64,000 nucleotides of DNA from Streptomyces sp. S.PB5. Lineage in GTDB: Bacteria > Actinomycetota > Actinomycetes > Streptomycetales > Streptomycetaceae. The translations under genes and the position numbers were made by a program. Where the stretch lies: positions 434,001-498,000 of the forward strand of contig NZ_JAQMWP010000008.1 of NCBI RefSeq assembly GCF_030403745.1, given 5' to 3'. The notes beneath the pieces are model-generated. The model did no database searches. It had not been told where the DNA came from and saw only the letters and a program-made list of their open reading frames with translations. Shown piece by piece: positions 24,171-32,370 of this stretch (positions within the stretch are counted from its first letter, which is position 1; each line of letters opens with the position of its first letter).

Positions 24171-27100
24171 CTACGTCACCGCCCTGATACCGAGTTGATC
24201 AAGTACATGCTGGCAGGAGGGGCAGGGCGCCTTGGGCGCGCCGTGCTTGGGGTTGCCCGCTGCGCGCACGTCCACGGAGGCCATGACACTACCTCGCAGG
24301 TCGGCCCCGGCATGCAGGGCCGACGAGAGGGCCTCCGCCTCACCGCATCGGCTGTGCTGGTTGCCCGTCGGGCGGATGTCGTGCGGGACCCGGTCGTAGG
24401 CGGCCTGCACATCGGGGTGGAGGTTGGGGTGGTTGCCGCCGCCCTTGATGCTCGCACCGGTGAAGGTGCCCTGCCCCGGCACCGTGAGCCCCGCGGAGCT
24501 CGTCGGCCTGGTCTGCTTGCTCGCTCCGGGCCGGCCCTGTTCGAGGTCGGCCCGCCACCTGGCGCCGTCGAGTGCCTCCTGGTCGCAGGAGGGTGAGAGG
24601 CCGAAGGGGTCGATGGCCGTGAAGGGGTTGCGTACGTACACACGCGGGTTGGGGCCCGGCGCCAGGCCGAGGGGGTCCAGGGACGCGTACCGGCCTGTCT
24701 CCGGGTCGTAGTGGCGCTGGTAGTTGTAGTTGAGCGCCGTCTCGGGGTCGTGGTACTGGCCGGGGAACCGAAGCGGGCAGTACGCGTCGTCCTGACCGGG
24801 GACGTCGAGCGGGGCGCCCCACACCGTGTTCCGTGCCCGCCAGGCCACCTCGCCCGGCTCCGTGACCATCTCGGTGGGCGTGCCCACCAGGTCGGTGACG
24901 ATGGAGTAGAAGCGGTCGTCCACCCATTCCTGGGGGAGGTCCGGCGACGCCACTCGCTCGACCTGGGTGACCGGGCTGAAGCGGTCCTGCTCCCAGTCCC
25001 AGACCGTGCACGTCGGCGCGGAGTCGCCCACCCTGGTGATCTGTTCGGCCAGGACGAACCGGTCCCAGACGAACGTCACCTCCTCGACCACGGTCACGCC
25101 GTCCGCGGCGAGCCGCCGCTTGGCGATCCGCCGGCCGAACGGGTCGTACTCGTAGGCCCATCGAGTACCGTCGGGCGTCGTCACCCCGACCAGGCGGTCC
25201 TCGCCGTCCCAGCGGTACTGCCACACGTCCGGCCTGCGGGACAGACGCTTCTTCCGCCTGGTCACCACCCGGCCCTGGGCGTCGTACTCGTAGCTGATGT
25301 CCCCGGCCCGGCGGACGGTGTCCGACGCGGGGGCCGGTACGGACTGCGGTGCGGAGTGCGCCGGGGCCGCGTTCAGCCACTCGCCCTCGGTGAGGTTGCC
25401 CGCAGCGTCGTAGGCGTACCGCTCCGACCACGTCGCCGCACGCACTCCGGTGACCCGTCCGAGGCCGTCGCCGTCGATCAGGCGGTCGCCCGCGAGGAGA
25501 TCGCTGACCGCGGCGACGGTTCCGTCCGACCGATAGCGGTAGGCGCGATGCTGGATGCGCTGCCGCCCGTCCGCCGCGAACGGACCGCCGTCCACGCCGC
25601 CCGTGGTCAGGGTCTGCGTACTCAGCCTCCCGTTGGCGTCCCAGGTCTGGCTCAGCGCGATGCCACCCACGCGGCGCTCGGTCTCGCGTCCCGCCCCGTC
25701 GTACGCGAACGTGACGGTTCTGCCCGCCGTCCGCAGCAGCACCGGCCGGTCGCGGCCGTCGTACTCCCAGGTGCTCTCGGCGTTCGACGGGGTGACGCGC
25801 CGGATGCGCCTGCCGAGCACGTCGTAGGCGGATCGTACGGTGGCCCCGTTGCAGGTCTCGGCGAGGATCCGGCCGCGGGCGTCGCGCTCGTAGGTCAGTT
25901 CCGCGCGCTCGCCGACGACGCGGCGGACATGGCCGATGGCGTCGTACTCGTACCGGGTGACGCCGGTCGGCGTCCGCTGCTCCGTGACCTGGCCGAAGTC
26001 GTCGCGTACGTAGTCGATGAACTCGCTCGCGCCATTGGTCTGTCCCACGAGGCGGCCGGCCGCGTCGAACCGGTAGCTCTGGGTGCGGCCGCCGAAGTCC
26101 CGCTCCCGGACGAGCCGTCCTGCCTCGTCGTAGAAGTAACTCCAGGCGGATCCCTGCTGGTTGACGACCGACGTGACGCGCAACTCGCTGTCGTAGGCGA
26201 ACTCCAGACGGGAGCCGTCGGGTTCGGTGCGGGCGGCGAGGAGGTCGAATCCGCCGTACTCGAAGCGGGTCACCCGGCCCTGGGAGTCGGTGTGTTCGAC
26301 GAGGTTGCCCTCGGCGTCGTACGCACGTCGTTCCACCGTGCCGTCCGGCAGGACGCGTTGTGCCGGACGGCCGTCCGGTGTCCAGCTCAGCCGGGTGACG
26401 GACCCGTCCGGGTCGGCCTGCGTGACGACCCTGCCGAACGCGTCGCGCTCGTACCGGGTGGTCCAGCCCTCGGCGTCGGTGGACGCCACCGGCATGCCCG
26501 CCGCGTCGGTCGCCAGCGCGGCGGTACGGCCGGCGGCGTCGGTGATCGCGGCGAGCGCGCCGTTGTCCGCGTACCGGTAGCCGATCCGGGCACCGGTGGG
26601 GTCGGTCTCGGCGGTCAGGTTGCCCCGGGTGTCGTACTCCATGTGCCAGACATGGTCATCGGCCTGGACGACCGACACGGGCTGCCCGAAGGCGTTGTTC
26701 TCCGCGGACTCCCGCCTGCCGTCGGGGTGGGTGACGGAGACCGGCGCGCCCAGTTCGTCGTACGCGTAGTGGGTGGTCCGGCCACGGGGATCCGTGCGGG
26801 AGACCAGCCGGTCATGGCGGTCCCACTCGGAGTGGGTGGTGTGACCGAGCGGGTCGGTGACGGAGACGAGTTGGTACGAGGCGTTGTGGCGGTACGTCGT
26901 CGTGTTGCCGAGCGAGTCCGTGTAACGGGTCTCCCTCGCATCGGTGTCGTACGCGATGGTGCAGGACAGGCGTCCGTCAGCGCCCTCGCCCGCGACACAG
27001 CGGTCGAGAGCGTCGTACGTGAAGCGGTACGCGTATCCGTTCCGGTCGGTCCATGAGGTGATGCGCGCGCGGTCGTCGTACGTGATCCGCAGCGGCAGGC

Positions 27101-28805
27101 CGCTGGAGTTGTAGACCTCGGTGAGGTCGCCCTCGGGGCTGTAGGCGAAGCGCCTCACGAGCGTGCCGTCGGGTCCGTCCTCCGGGTTGTGCAGCCGCAG
27201 CCCGGTGACGCGCGTCCCGTCGGTGTCCACGTGCACGTGCCGGCCGCCCGAGTCGCGTACCGCGGTGGGCAGCCCGTCGGTGGTGCGGTCGATGTCGACC
27301 CGGTTGCCGTTGCGGTCCGTGAGGGCGGCGAGGTGGAGGGTGAACACCTCGTCGGCCGCCGCCGGAGTTCCGGGCGGGGAGAAGTGGCGTGTGACGCCGC
27401 TGAACGGATCGGTGATACGCAGGGGTGCCCCCGCCACGCCGTCCCAGTCCAGAGTCCAGCGCGGCCCCTCCAACGGCAGGACCGAGGCACCCGGCCGGGG
27501 CACCGGGTAGAAGAGGAGCATGCCGTCCTCGGTGGCGAAGACGGCGCCCTCGTCGTCCAGTTCGAGCCGTTCGTCGAGGGTGGAGGACCATGACGTACCG
27601 AAGAAGCGGCCCCACTGGTACGTGGAGAGATGCGTACGCCGGAGCACCAGCGGGAGCAGTCCGGGCAGGTCGAGGTCGGTCTCCTCCATGAGCATCTCGC
27701 CGGAGACCATGTCGATGGGGTCGCCGTTCTTGCAGCGCCCCTTGGCCTGCTTGCCCTTCGCGGCGGCGTTGTCCGCCTCCTTGCGAAGACCCTTCTTCCC
27801 CAGCCCCTTGGCCATGGCCTTGAGGCCGCCCTTGCCGAGCGACTTCATGCCCTTCGCGAGGCCGCCGAGCGTGGTCAGGCCCTTCATACCGGGTATGCAG
27901 TCCAGCGCCGCGAACCCGACGTCCCACAGGGAGGCTTGGCCCTTGGAGTATTTGTAGAGCGTGTCCGCGAGCACCACGACCGCGGCGATCAACACGATCG
28001 CACCCAGGATCGGCCCACCGATGATCATCGCGACGATGCCCACGACCGCGACGACGATCTTGCAGGCGGCGACGATGTTGTCCCAGTTGTCGGTGAACCA
28101 GTCGCCGACCTCCTCCCACCAGGAGCGGTTCTGGATACCGGCATCGGAGGCCTCGTCGATCTTCGTCTTCGCGTCCCGGGCCGCGTCCTCACGCATCTTG
28201 CGGGCATCCGCGGCCATCTTCTTCGCCGCGTCGAGGGCATCCTGGGCACTGTCGACGTCCGACTGCGCCCGGGTCTGGGCGGACTGCGCGTGCTGGGCAT
28301 CCCGGGTCGCGGCACGGACCTTCGCCTCATCCGGCTTGTCGGCGCTGGACTTGCTGCCGGTGGGATCGTCCTTGTACTTGTCGGCTTCCTTGTTCGCCCG
28401 GGTCACCCATGAATCGGCCGAGGAGAGACGGGAGTTGGCGGAGGAGAGATCGGCCTGGGCCTCCCGCGCCTTGGCCAGCGCCCGGTCGGCCAGGGCCTGA
28501 GCGCGCTCCAGCTCCGGCCAGAAGTCCGCCAGCGCATCCCCGCACAGGTCGTAGGACTTCTTCAGCTTCTTCAGGTTCTTCGGAACCCCGCCGAACTCCT
28601 CCTTGAACACCTCCGCCGACTTGCCCGCCCACTCCAGCAGGGTGTTCTCATCCGACATGCCCTTGATGAGCCGCAGCGCGTCGGAGACATCGTCCGCGAA
28701 GTCATGCAGCGTCTTGGCCAGCTTCCGCACCCGGTCCGGATCACCCGGCGTCGGATCCTTGTCCAAGTCCAGGACATGCCAATCCGTCGGCCGATGCCCC
28801 GCCAT
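24171..28805 (-). CDS. RHS-repeat polymorphic toxin with C-terminal YwqJ-like deaminase
   Basis: 1544 aa. Order: N-terminal helical WXG-like trafficking domain (1-110), Ala/Asp/Lys coiled coil (110-220), amphipathic SWWEEVGDWFTDNW plus a hydrophobic pair (about 225-290), Gly/Lys-rich stretch, the DUF6531-type pretoxin start (GDPIDMVSGEM), many YD/RHS repeats (about 480-1340) and the RHS core end ETGRYASLDPLGLAPGPN. The variable C-terminal 140 residues carry HSRCGEAEALSSAL and PCPSCQHVL, the zinc-deaminase His/Glu and CxxC pattern of YwqJ-type toxins. Predicted to be secreted by the type VII system and to deaminate nucleic acid or nucleotides. Immunity gene follows. Confidence 0.88.
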   Translation of the reverse strand: MAGHRPTDWHVLDLDKDPTPGDPDRVRKLAKTLHDFADDVSDALRLIKGMSDENTLLEWAGKSAEVFKEEFGGVPKNLKKLKKSYDLCGDALADFWPELERAQALADRALAKAREAQADLSSANSRLSSADSWVTRANKEADKYKDDPTGSKSSADKPDEAKVRAATRDAQHAQSAQTRAQSDVDSAQDALDAAKKMAADARKMREDAARDAKTKIDEASDAGIQNRSWWEEVGDWFTDNWDNIVAACKIVVAVVGIVAMIIGGPILGAIVLIAAVVVLADTLYKYSKGQASLWDVGFAALDCIPGMKGLTTLGGLAKGMKSLGKGGLKAMAKGLGKKGLRKEADNAAAKGKQAKGRCKNGDPIDMVSGEMLMEETDLDLPGLLPLVLRRTHLSTYQWGRFFGTSWSSTLDERLELDDEGAVFATEDGMLLFYPVPRPGASVLPLEGPRWTLDWDGVAGAPLRITDPFSGVTRHFSPPGTPAAADEVFTLHLAALTDRNGNRVDIDRTTDGLPTAVRDSGGRHVHVDTDGTRVTGLRLHNPEDGPDGTLVRRFAYSPEGDLTEVYNSSGLPLRITYDDRARITSWTDRNGYAYRFTYDALDRCVAGEGADGRLSCTIAYDTDARETRYTDSLGNTTTYRHNASYQLVSVTDPLGHTTHSEWDRHDRLVSRTDPRGRTTHYAYDELGAPVSVTHPDGRRESAENNAFGQPVSVVQADDHVWHMEYDTRGNLTAETDPTGARIGYRYADNGALAAITDAAGRTAALATDAAGMPVASTDAEGWTTRYERDAFGRVVTQADPDGSVTRLSWTPDGRPAQRVLPDGTVERRAYDAEGNLVEHTDSQGRVTRFEYGGFDLLAARTEPDGSRLEFAYDSELRVTSVVNQQGSAWSYFYDEAGRLVRERDFGGRTQSYRFDAAGRLVGQTNGASEFIDYVRDDFGQVTEQRTPTGVTRYEYDAIGHVRRVVGERAELTYERDARGRILAETCNGATVRSAYDVLGRRIRRVTPSNAESTWEYDGRDRPVLLRTAGRTVTFAYDGAGRETERRVGGIALSQTWDANGRLSTQTLTTGGVDGGPFAADGRQRIQHRAYRYRSDGTVAAVSDLLAGDRLIDGDGLGRVTGVRAATWSERYAYDAAGNLTEGEWLNAAPAHSAPQSVPAPASDTVRRAGDISYEYDAQGRVVTRRKKRLSRRPDVWQYRWDGEDRLVGVTTPDGTRWAYEYDPFGRRIAKRRLAADGVTVVEEVTFVWDRFVLAEQITRVGDSAPTCTVWDWEQDRFSPVTQVERVASPDLPQEWVDDRFYSIVTDLVGTPTEMVTEPGEVAWRARNTVWGAPLDVPGQDDAYCPLRFPGQYHDPETALNYNYQRHYDPETGRYASLDPLGLAPGPNPRVYVRNPFTAIDPFGLSPSCDQEALDGARWRADLEQGRPGASKQTRPTSSAGLTVPGQGTFTGASIKGGGNHPNLHPDVQAAYDRVPHDIRPTGNQHSRCGEAEALSSALHAGADLRGSVMASVDVRAAGNPKHGAPKAPCPSCQHVLDQLGIRAVT

Positions 28806-28866
28806 GTGCGACCCCCGTCACGTGTGCATCACTAACAACAGCTATGTGCACACGCGAACTTACAGG

Positions 28867-29465
28867 TCACGGTCGTTCGAGGTGAAGCTCGGTCTGACCG
28901 ATGGCGCTCACCTCTACGGACAGGAGCGCGGCGGCATGGGCGTTGGAGAACCGGGCGGCCAGTTGCGGGAACTCGTCCTCGTCGGCGATGGCGCTGTGGA
29001 TGATGCCGTCGTCGTCCTGCCATACGCCTTCGACGAGGCCGTCGGACGGCAGGGCACTCAGGACGGCGTCATGTCGGTGGACAAGGGCGGCCAGACAGCG
29101 AGACGGGCCCTGGGGGCCAGTGCGGCTCGAAGCGAGAAGAGGGTGTCGGTGGAGAGGTGGTGCCATCGTGAGGCGCCTTCGAGGTACGTCTCCTCCAGGA
29201 TCCCCGCGTGGCCGTCGGTGACTGTCCTGTGCAGGTCGGCCCAGAAGTCATCGTCGCCAGGCCGCTCGACGGCCTGGTCCTCCTCCTCGGTCTCGAAGGC
29301 GTACGGGGAGGCGTCCAGGCGCTCGGGGAACAGGCCGAGCTCGCGGGTGCGTGCCGCCTCTACCTCGCCGTGGTCGCTGACGGTGTCCTCGGGACCGGTG
29401 TAGTGGCCATGACCGTCGCGGTCAGCGGGGTTGTACTTGGTGACGCGGTACACGTGGGTCGGCAC
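28867..29465 (-). pseudogene. Frameshifted gene upstream of the RHS toxin
   Basis: Two overlapping minus-strand frames read as one protein. The first (VPTHVYRVTKYNPADRDGHG... to RLAVWPPLSTDM) stops near 29058. The second continues as AVLSALPSDGLVEGVWQDDDG... to ELHLERP at 28867. A one-base slip near 29070 would join them. From memory, related Streptomyces proteins also have about 90 more residues between DHGEVEAA and RTRELGLFPERLD, so an internal deletion is likely too. Family function unknown to me. Confidence 0.6.
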
Positions 29466-29507
29466 GGGCCTCATCGTCCCCCACATGTCCGACACCGTTC
29501 GCGCCCT

Positions 29508-29993
29508 TCACTCACCCGAGCCTCCCCCGGGGCGTCGGCGCAGGGAATTTCCCAAGTCCTCTGCGGCCCACGTGACGTTCAGCCGCCACGTCTCCAGCTT
29601 GTCCCACATCCTCAGGTACACCCGCTGCCACTTGAACCACATCGGTAGGTCCCGAAAGGGTACGAACGTCACCGTGTCGTCGATGGCATGGTCGGCGGCG
29701 CCCCCGCGGCCCTCCGCGCGCAGTGCCGCGTACAGCTCCGGAGTCAGTCGGCCGTCCAGGCGGGCCAGGTGGGCGGTCGCCGTGAACGGGAAGTCACGGC
29801 CCGGGCCCGGCAGCAGCTCCAGGGCCCGGATGATCCTCGGGGACACCACTTCCGGCGGGCAGTTGAGGGCGAGGCCGATCACCGCCGCGCCGAGTCTGTC
29901 GTCGCGGCGGTCGAGCGCGGCGTCCACCTCGGCGGGGTCGTCCATGCCGAGGAGGCCTTCGCCGGTCTCCCAGTCCCACTTCCTCGGCGTCAT
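29508..29993 (-). CDS. Hypothetical protein in the toxin block
   Basis: 161 aa, starting MTPRKWDWETGEGLLG. Mostly helical, with DPAEVDAALDRRDDRLGAAVIGLALNCPPE, similar in feel to immunity-type helical repeats, and a Trp/Arg-rich C-terminus (MWFKWQRVYLRMWDKLETW). No signal peptide. The ATG at 29993 overlaps the stop of the gene upstream (ATGA). Not a family I recognise. Confidence 0.7.
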   Translation of the reverse strand: MTPRKWDWETGEGLLGMDDPAEVDAALDRRDDRLGAAVIGLALNCPPEVVSPRIIRALELLPGPGRDFPFTATAHLARLDGRLTPELYAALRAEGRGGAADHAIDDTVTFVPFRDLPMWFKWQRVYLRMWDKLETWRLNVTWAAEDLGNSLRRRPGGGSGE

Positions 29994-30601
29994 GCGGCCA
30001 CCGCCACTTCCAGTGCGCGGGCGTATGCCCTGAGGCACTCCTTCGCGGCCTGCGGCGTCGGGGAATCCGGCACCAGCACCCCCGGGAGGTACACCACCCG
30101 CCACATCCGGAACGCGTCCCGCGCCGCCGGTCCGCCATCGACACCCAGCAGTGCAGCCGCCGCCCGTACAGCCGCCACGACCAGCGGCGCACCCGACTCG
30201 GCAGCCACGCCACGCGCCGCCCCCGCACCCACCAACCCGTCCACCAGCTTGGTCAGTTGCAGGTCCCCGCCCATGCTCACCATCCGCCGCAGCACCGCGG
30301 GGTCGTCGACGTTCGGTGGGTACTCCTCGATGCACCCCGAGTGCAGCATCAAGAACTCGGCCGTTACTTCATGGCGCCCGTCGGCCCAGCCGCCCTGCCG
30401 TTCGAAGATCTGCATCAACTCCGGGGAGAAGTCCCCGAGTCGTCGTACGACACCGAGCAGCCCGTCCAGTTCCTCCCGGCGTGCCGCCACAAACTCCGTC
30501 AGCGACTCCGCCCCCGCCGCGGCCCCCAGGTCCAGCACCGCCCACACGGGGCCGAACACGTCGTACGCCGGCCCCTTCTCCGAAACCCCCGCCGCCGTCA
30601 C
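29990..30601 (-). CDS. Hypothetical protein in the toxin block
   Basis: About 203 aa from GTG 30601; GTG 30613 is equally possible, because the start lies in a repeat of GTC/CCC codons. Features: DVFGPVWAVLDLGAAAGAESLTEF, EYPPNVDDPAVLRRMVSMGGDLQLTKLVDGL, then an Ala-rich helical C-terminus. No export signal. Lies between the small accessory gene at 30652 (the frames run together through the repeat) and the 29508 gene, to which it is coupled. Unknown function. Confidence 0.7.
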   Translation of the reverse strand: MTAAGVSEKGPAYDVFGPVWAVLDLGAAAGAESLTEFVAARREELDGLLGVVRRLGDFSPELMQIFERQGGWADGRHEVTAEFLMLHSGCIEEYPPNVDDPAVLRRMVSMGGDLQLTKLVDGLVGAGAARGVAAESGAPLVVAAVRAAAALLGVDGGPAARDAFRMWRVVYLPGVLVPDSPTPQAAKECLRAYARALEVAVAA

Positions 30602-30655
30602 CGTCCCCGTCACCGTCCCCGTCGCGGTCCCCGCCGCCGTCCCCGCGACCGTCAG
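30598..30655. repeat. Imperfect 6/12-bp tandem repeat
   Basis: Runs of CCGTCCCCGTCA-like units at the junction of two minus-strand genes. On the coding strand it gives Gly-Thr-Val/Ala-Thr repeats and blurs the start of the downstream gene. Confidence 0.6.
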
Positions 30656-31299
30656 CCCGTGAACCGGAACGTAGAAGTGATCGCGTCGAAGATGTCGAAG
30701 AACGAGTCCGCGAGGTCCAGCACCTGGCTGCTGCCCGCCACCAGCGCGACCTTGCCCTCCTGCCCGGGAACAGGGATGTACGTCTGCATCAGCACCGCCC
30801 GGATGGTCCGGTTGAGCGCGTCGTCGGGGACGGCGATGTCCTCGATGCCGTACGTCCGTGCCGCGGTCCCCACGCCCGGGATGTCGACCGTGGTCACCTT
30901 GCGCCAGGAGTCGCCGTCCTTCTTGGCTTCCTTCACGGCGAGTTGGCCCGCGATGACGGACGGGTCGTTCGACAACGGCTCGCCCCGCTCGTCGCGACCG
31001 CCGACCAGCGACACCGTCACCGAGCCCGTGATCGGGGTGTCGCCGCCGAAGCTCTCCGCCATGCAGCCGCAGTACAGGGCACCCGACTTCCAGGCGTCGG
31101 CGGCGGCCTTGCGGAGGAAGTCCGTGTAGACGTCCCGGTGCTGGGCCAGTTCCGGGCGCTGGGCGACCCGCTCGTTCACCATCCGCCGGATCGAGTCGTC
31201 CCGGGACTCGGGTCGCACGTCGAACTCCCACCACGACTCCGGGACCTTGATCCGGAAACCCCCGCGCTCGATCGTGAGCGCCTCCATGTAGCGGGCCAT
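30652..31299 (-). CDS. Type VII accessory-like hypothetical protein, copy 1
   Basis: 215 aa, MARYMEALTIERGGFRIKVPESWWEFDV at the start and LADSFFDIFDAITSTFRFTG at the end. The end matches VELFDAVMGTFRWSYA of the 53511-54143 product, and both have the FxxxPxxWxxxxx beginning. They seem to be diverged copies, one in each effector block. No signal peptide or membrane helix. The fold is reminiscent of small PsbP/LpqN-like domains, but that is only an impression. Divergent from the Esx-like gene at 31358, with 58 nt between them. Confidence 0.75.
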   Translation of the reverse strand: MARYMEALTIERGGFRIKVPESWWEFDVRPESRDDSIRRMVNERVAQRPELAQHRDVYTDFLRKAAADAWKSGALYCGCMAESFGGDTPITGSVTVSLVGGRDERGEPLSNDPSVIAGQLAVKEAKKDGDSWRKVTTVDIPGVGTAARTYGIEDIAVPDDALNRTIRAVLMQTYIPVPGQEGKVALVAGSSQVLDLADSFFDIFDAITSTFRFTG

Positions 31300-31357
31300 G
31301 ACGTCGACCTTCCGTTGTAACGTTCACGTCAGACTACGAGACCGGGGGGAGTCACAT

Positions 31358-31687
31358 ATGGGCCAGGGCGGCAAGAGCGACCTCTCACTCCCGCTGAGCG
31401 AGCTGGAGGACTACGGTCGCCGGCTGCGGTCGATCAAGACGCGGCTCAACCACACCAAGAAGCTCTTCGACCAGTACAAGGACGACATCGGCGACGGCAG
31501 CGTCAACGACGCCCTCGACGACTTCGAGTCCAACTGGGAGGACGGGCGCGAGGACATCACGCAGCAGCTCGACGCGCTCGCGAGCATGTCGGACGCGGTG
31601 GTGCGGGAGTTCAAGAAGCTGGACGACGAGCTGGCCAAGCAGATCAACGAGAAGATGACGACCGAGGACAAACGGCCCAAGAAGTAG
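31358..31687 (+). CDS. Esx/WXG100-like protein, copy 1
   Basis: 109-aa helical hairpin protein. It lacks a strict WxG, but has FESNWEDGRE at the turn, matching FVDNWDDYRT in the copy-2 protein at 51447, and both end in LDxxLAK plus a Lys-rich tail. WXG100 proteins are type VII substrates or chaperones for larger effectors. ATG 31358 with GGGGGGAG upstream. Stands alone, divergent from the accessory gene. Confidence 0.8.
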   Translation: MGQGGKSDLSLPLSELEDYGRRLRSIKTRLNHTKKLFDQYKDDIGDGSVNDALDDFESNWEDGREDITQQLDALASMSDAVVREFKKLDDELAKQINEKMTTEDKRPKK

Positions 31688-31748
31688 GCCCGCCACCACC
31701 CACTCTTACGCCCTCCACTCGTACGCCCTCCACTCATCCTCCGCCCCC

Positions 31749-32162
31749 TCATACGCCGCCCAGCAGCGACGCCAGCCCCTGGTCCAGGGCGTGGCCCACC
31801 GGTTCGCCGCCGGGCTCCGTCACCTCGTACGAGCGGAGCAGGAAGCGGTAGAGGGACGTCGTCTCGAAGAGGACGACCGCTGCGCCCTCCGGGGCGCGGA
31901 ACTCAACGGCCGTGCGGGACGGGCCGAACGGGCGGACGTGGACGTTGCCCAGCCCCGACGGGTGGCCGAGGCCCTCCTCCAGCAGGCCGCGGGCGAAGGT
32001 CCAGATCACCTCCTCCTCGTCGAGCGAGATCCAGGCCGGGAATATGAAGTGCACGGCCAGGGGGTCGTCCGAGGCGTAGCGAAGGGTGACGGGGACGGAC
32101 AGTTCCTCGTCGTCGGCGGTGAGCAGATGGGCGCCGGTGGGCTGTTCCAGGGCGAAGTACAT
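31749..32162 (-). CDS. SsgA-like sporulation/cell division regulator
   Basis: 137 aa, the usual size of SsgA-like proteins (SALPs), which steer septum placement and cell-wall remodelling in sporulating actinomycetes. Family features: VPVTLRYASDDPLAVHFIFP, WTFARGLLEEGL, VRPFGPSRTAVEFRAPEGAAVVLFE. ATG 32162 with a purine-rich site upstream. It does not match ssgA or ssgB closely enough for me to name it. Divergent from the ECF sigma gene; a Crp-like site lies between them. Confidence 0.88.
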   Translation of the reverse strand: MYFALEQPTGAHLLTADDEELSVPVTLRYASDDPLAVHFIFPAWISLDEEEVIWTFARGLLEEGLGHPSGLGNVHVRPFGPSRTAVEFRAPEGAAVVLFETTSLYRFLLRSYEVTEPGGEPVGHALDQGLASLLGGV

Positions 32163-32262
32163 GGGCGATCTCCGGGGCGGGTGTGGCCGGTCGGGCCGGT
32201 GGCCGGTTGGCCGATCCATCTGTATGAGCACGTCCGGGCCGTCCCATTACGCCGTTACCTGA

Positions 32263-32276
32263 GTGACGTGTGTCAC
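32263..32276. promoter_or_regulatory. Candidate Crp-binding site
   Basis: GTGACGTGTGTCAC fits the reported S. coelicolor Crp pattern GTG-N6-GNCAC exactly. A further TGTGAC follows at 32281-32286, giving a second overlapping inverted repeat GTCACA-TTA-TGTGAC (32272-32286). It lies between the divergent SsgA-like and sigma-factor genes, and Crp controls germination and development in Streptomyces, so control of either gene is plausible. Confidence 0.45.
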
Positions 32277-32286
32277 ATTATGTGAC

Positions 32287-32310
32287 GCTTGAAACTTTGC
32301 TTGAAACTTT
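32287..32310. repeat. Perfect 12-bp tandem duplication upstream of the sigma gene
   Basis: GCTTGAAACTTT occurs twice back to back, about 60 nt before the sigma-factor start and just after the Crp-like site. The GAAAC cores resemble -35 elements used by ECF sigma factors, so it could be an autoregulated promoter, but no matching -10 is certain. Confidence 0.55.
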
Positions 32311-32370
32311 TGACATCTAGGCGTACAAACCCCGTTCCCGCCATCAGCAGGCCCCCCGGAGCGTTACGCC

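Noticed and set aside
24711..27056. 781-aa plus-strand open frame
   Set aside because: Antisense to the RHS repeats; repeats of the real gene produce a repetitive shadow.
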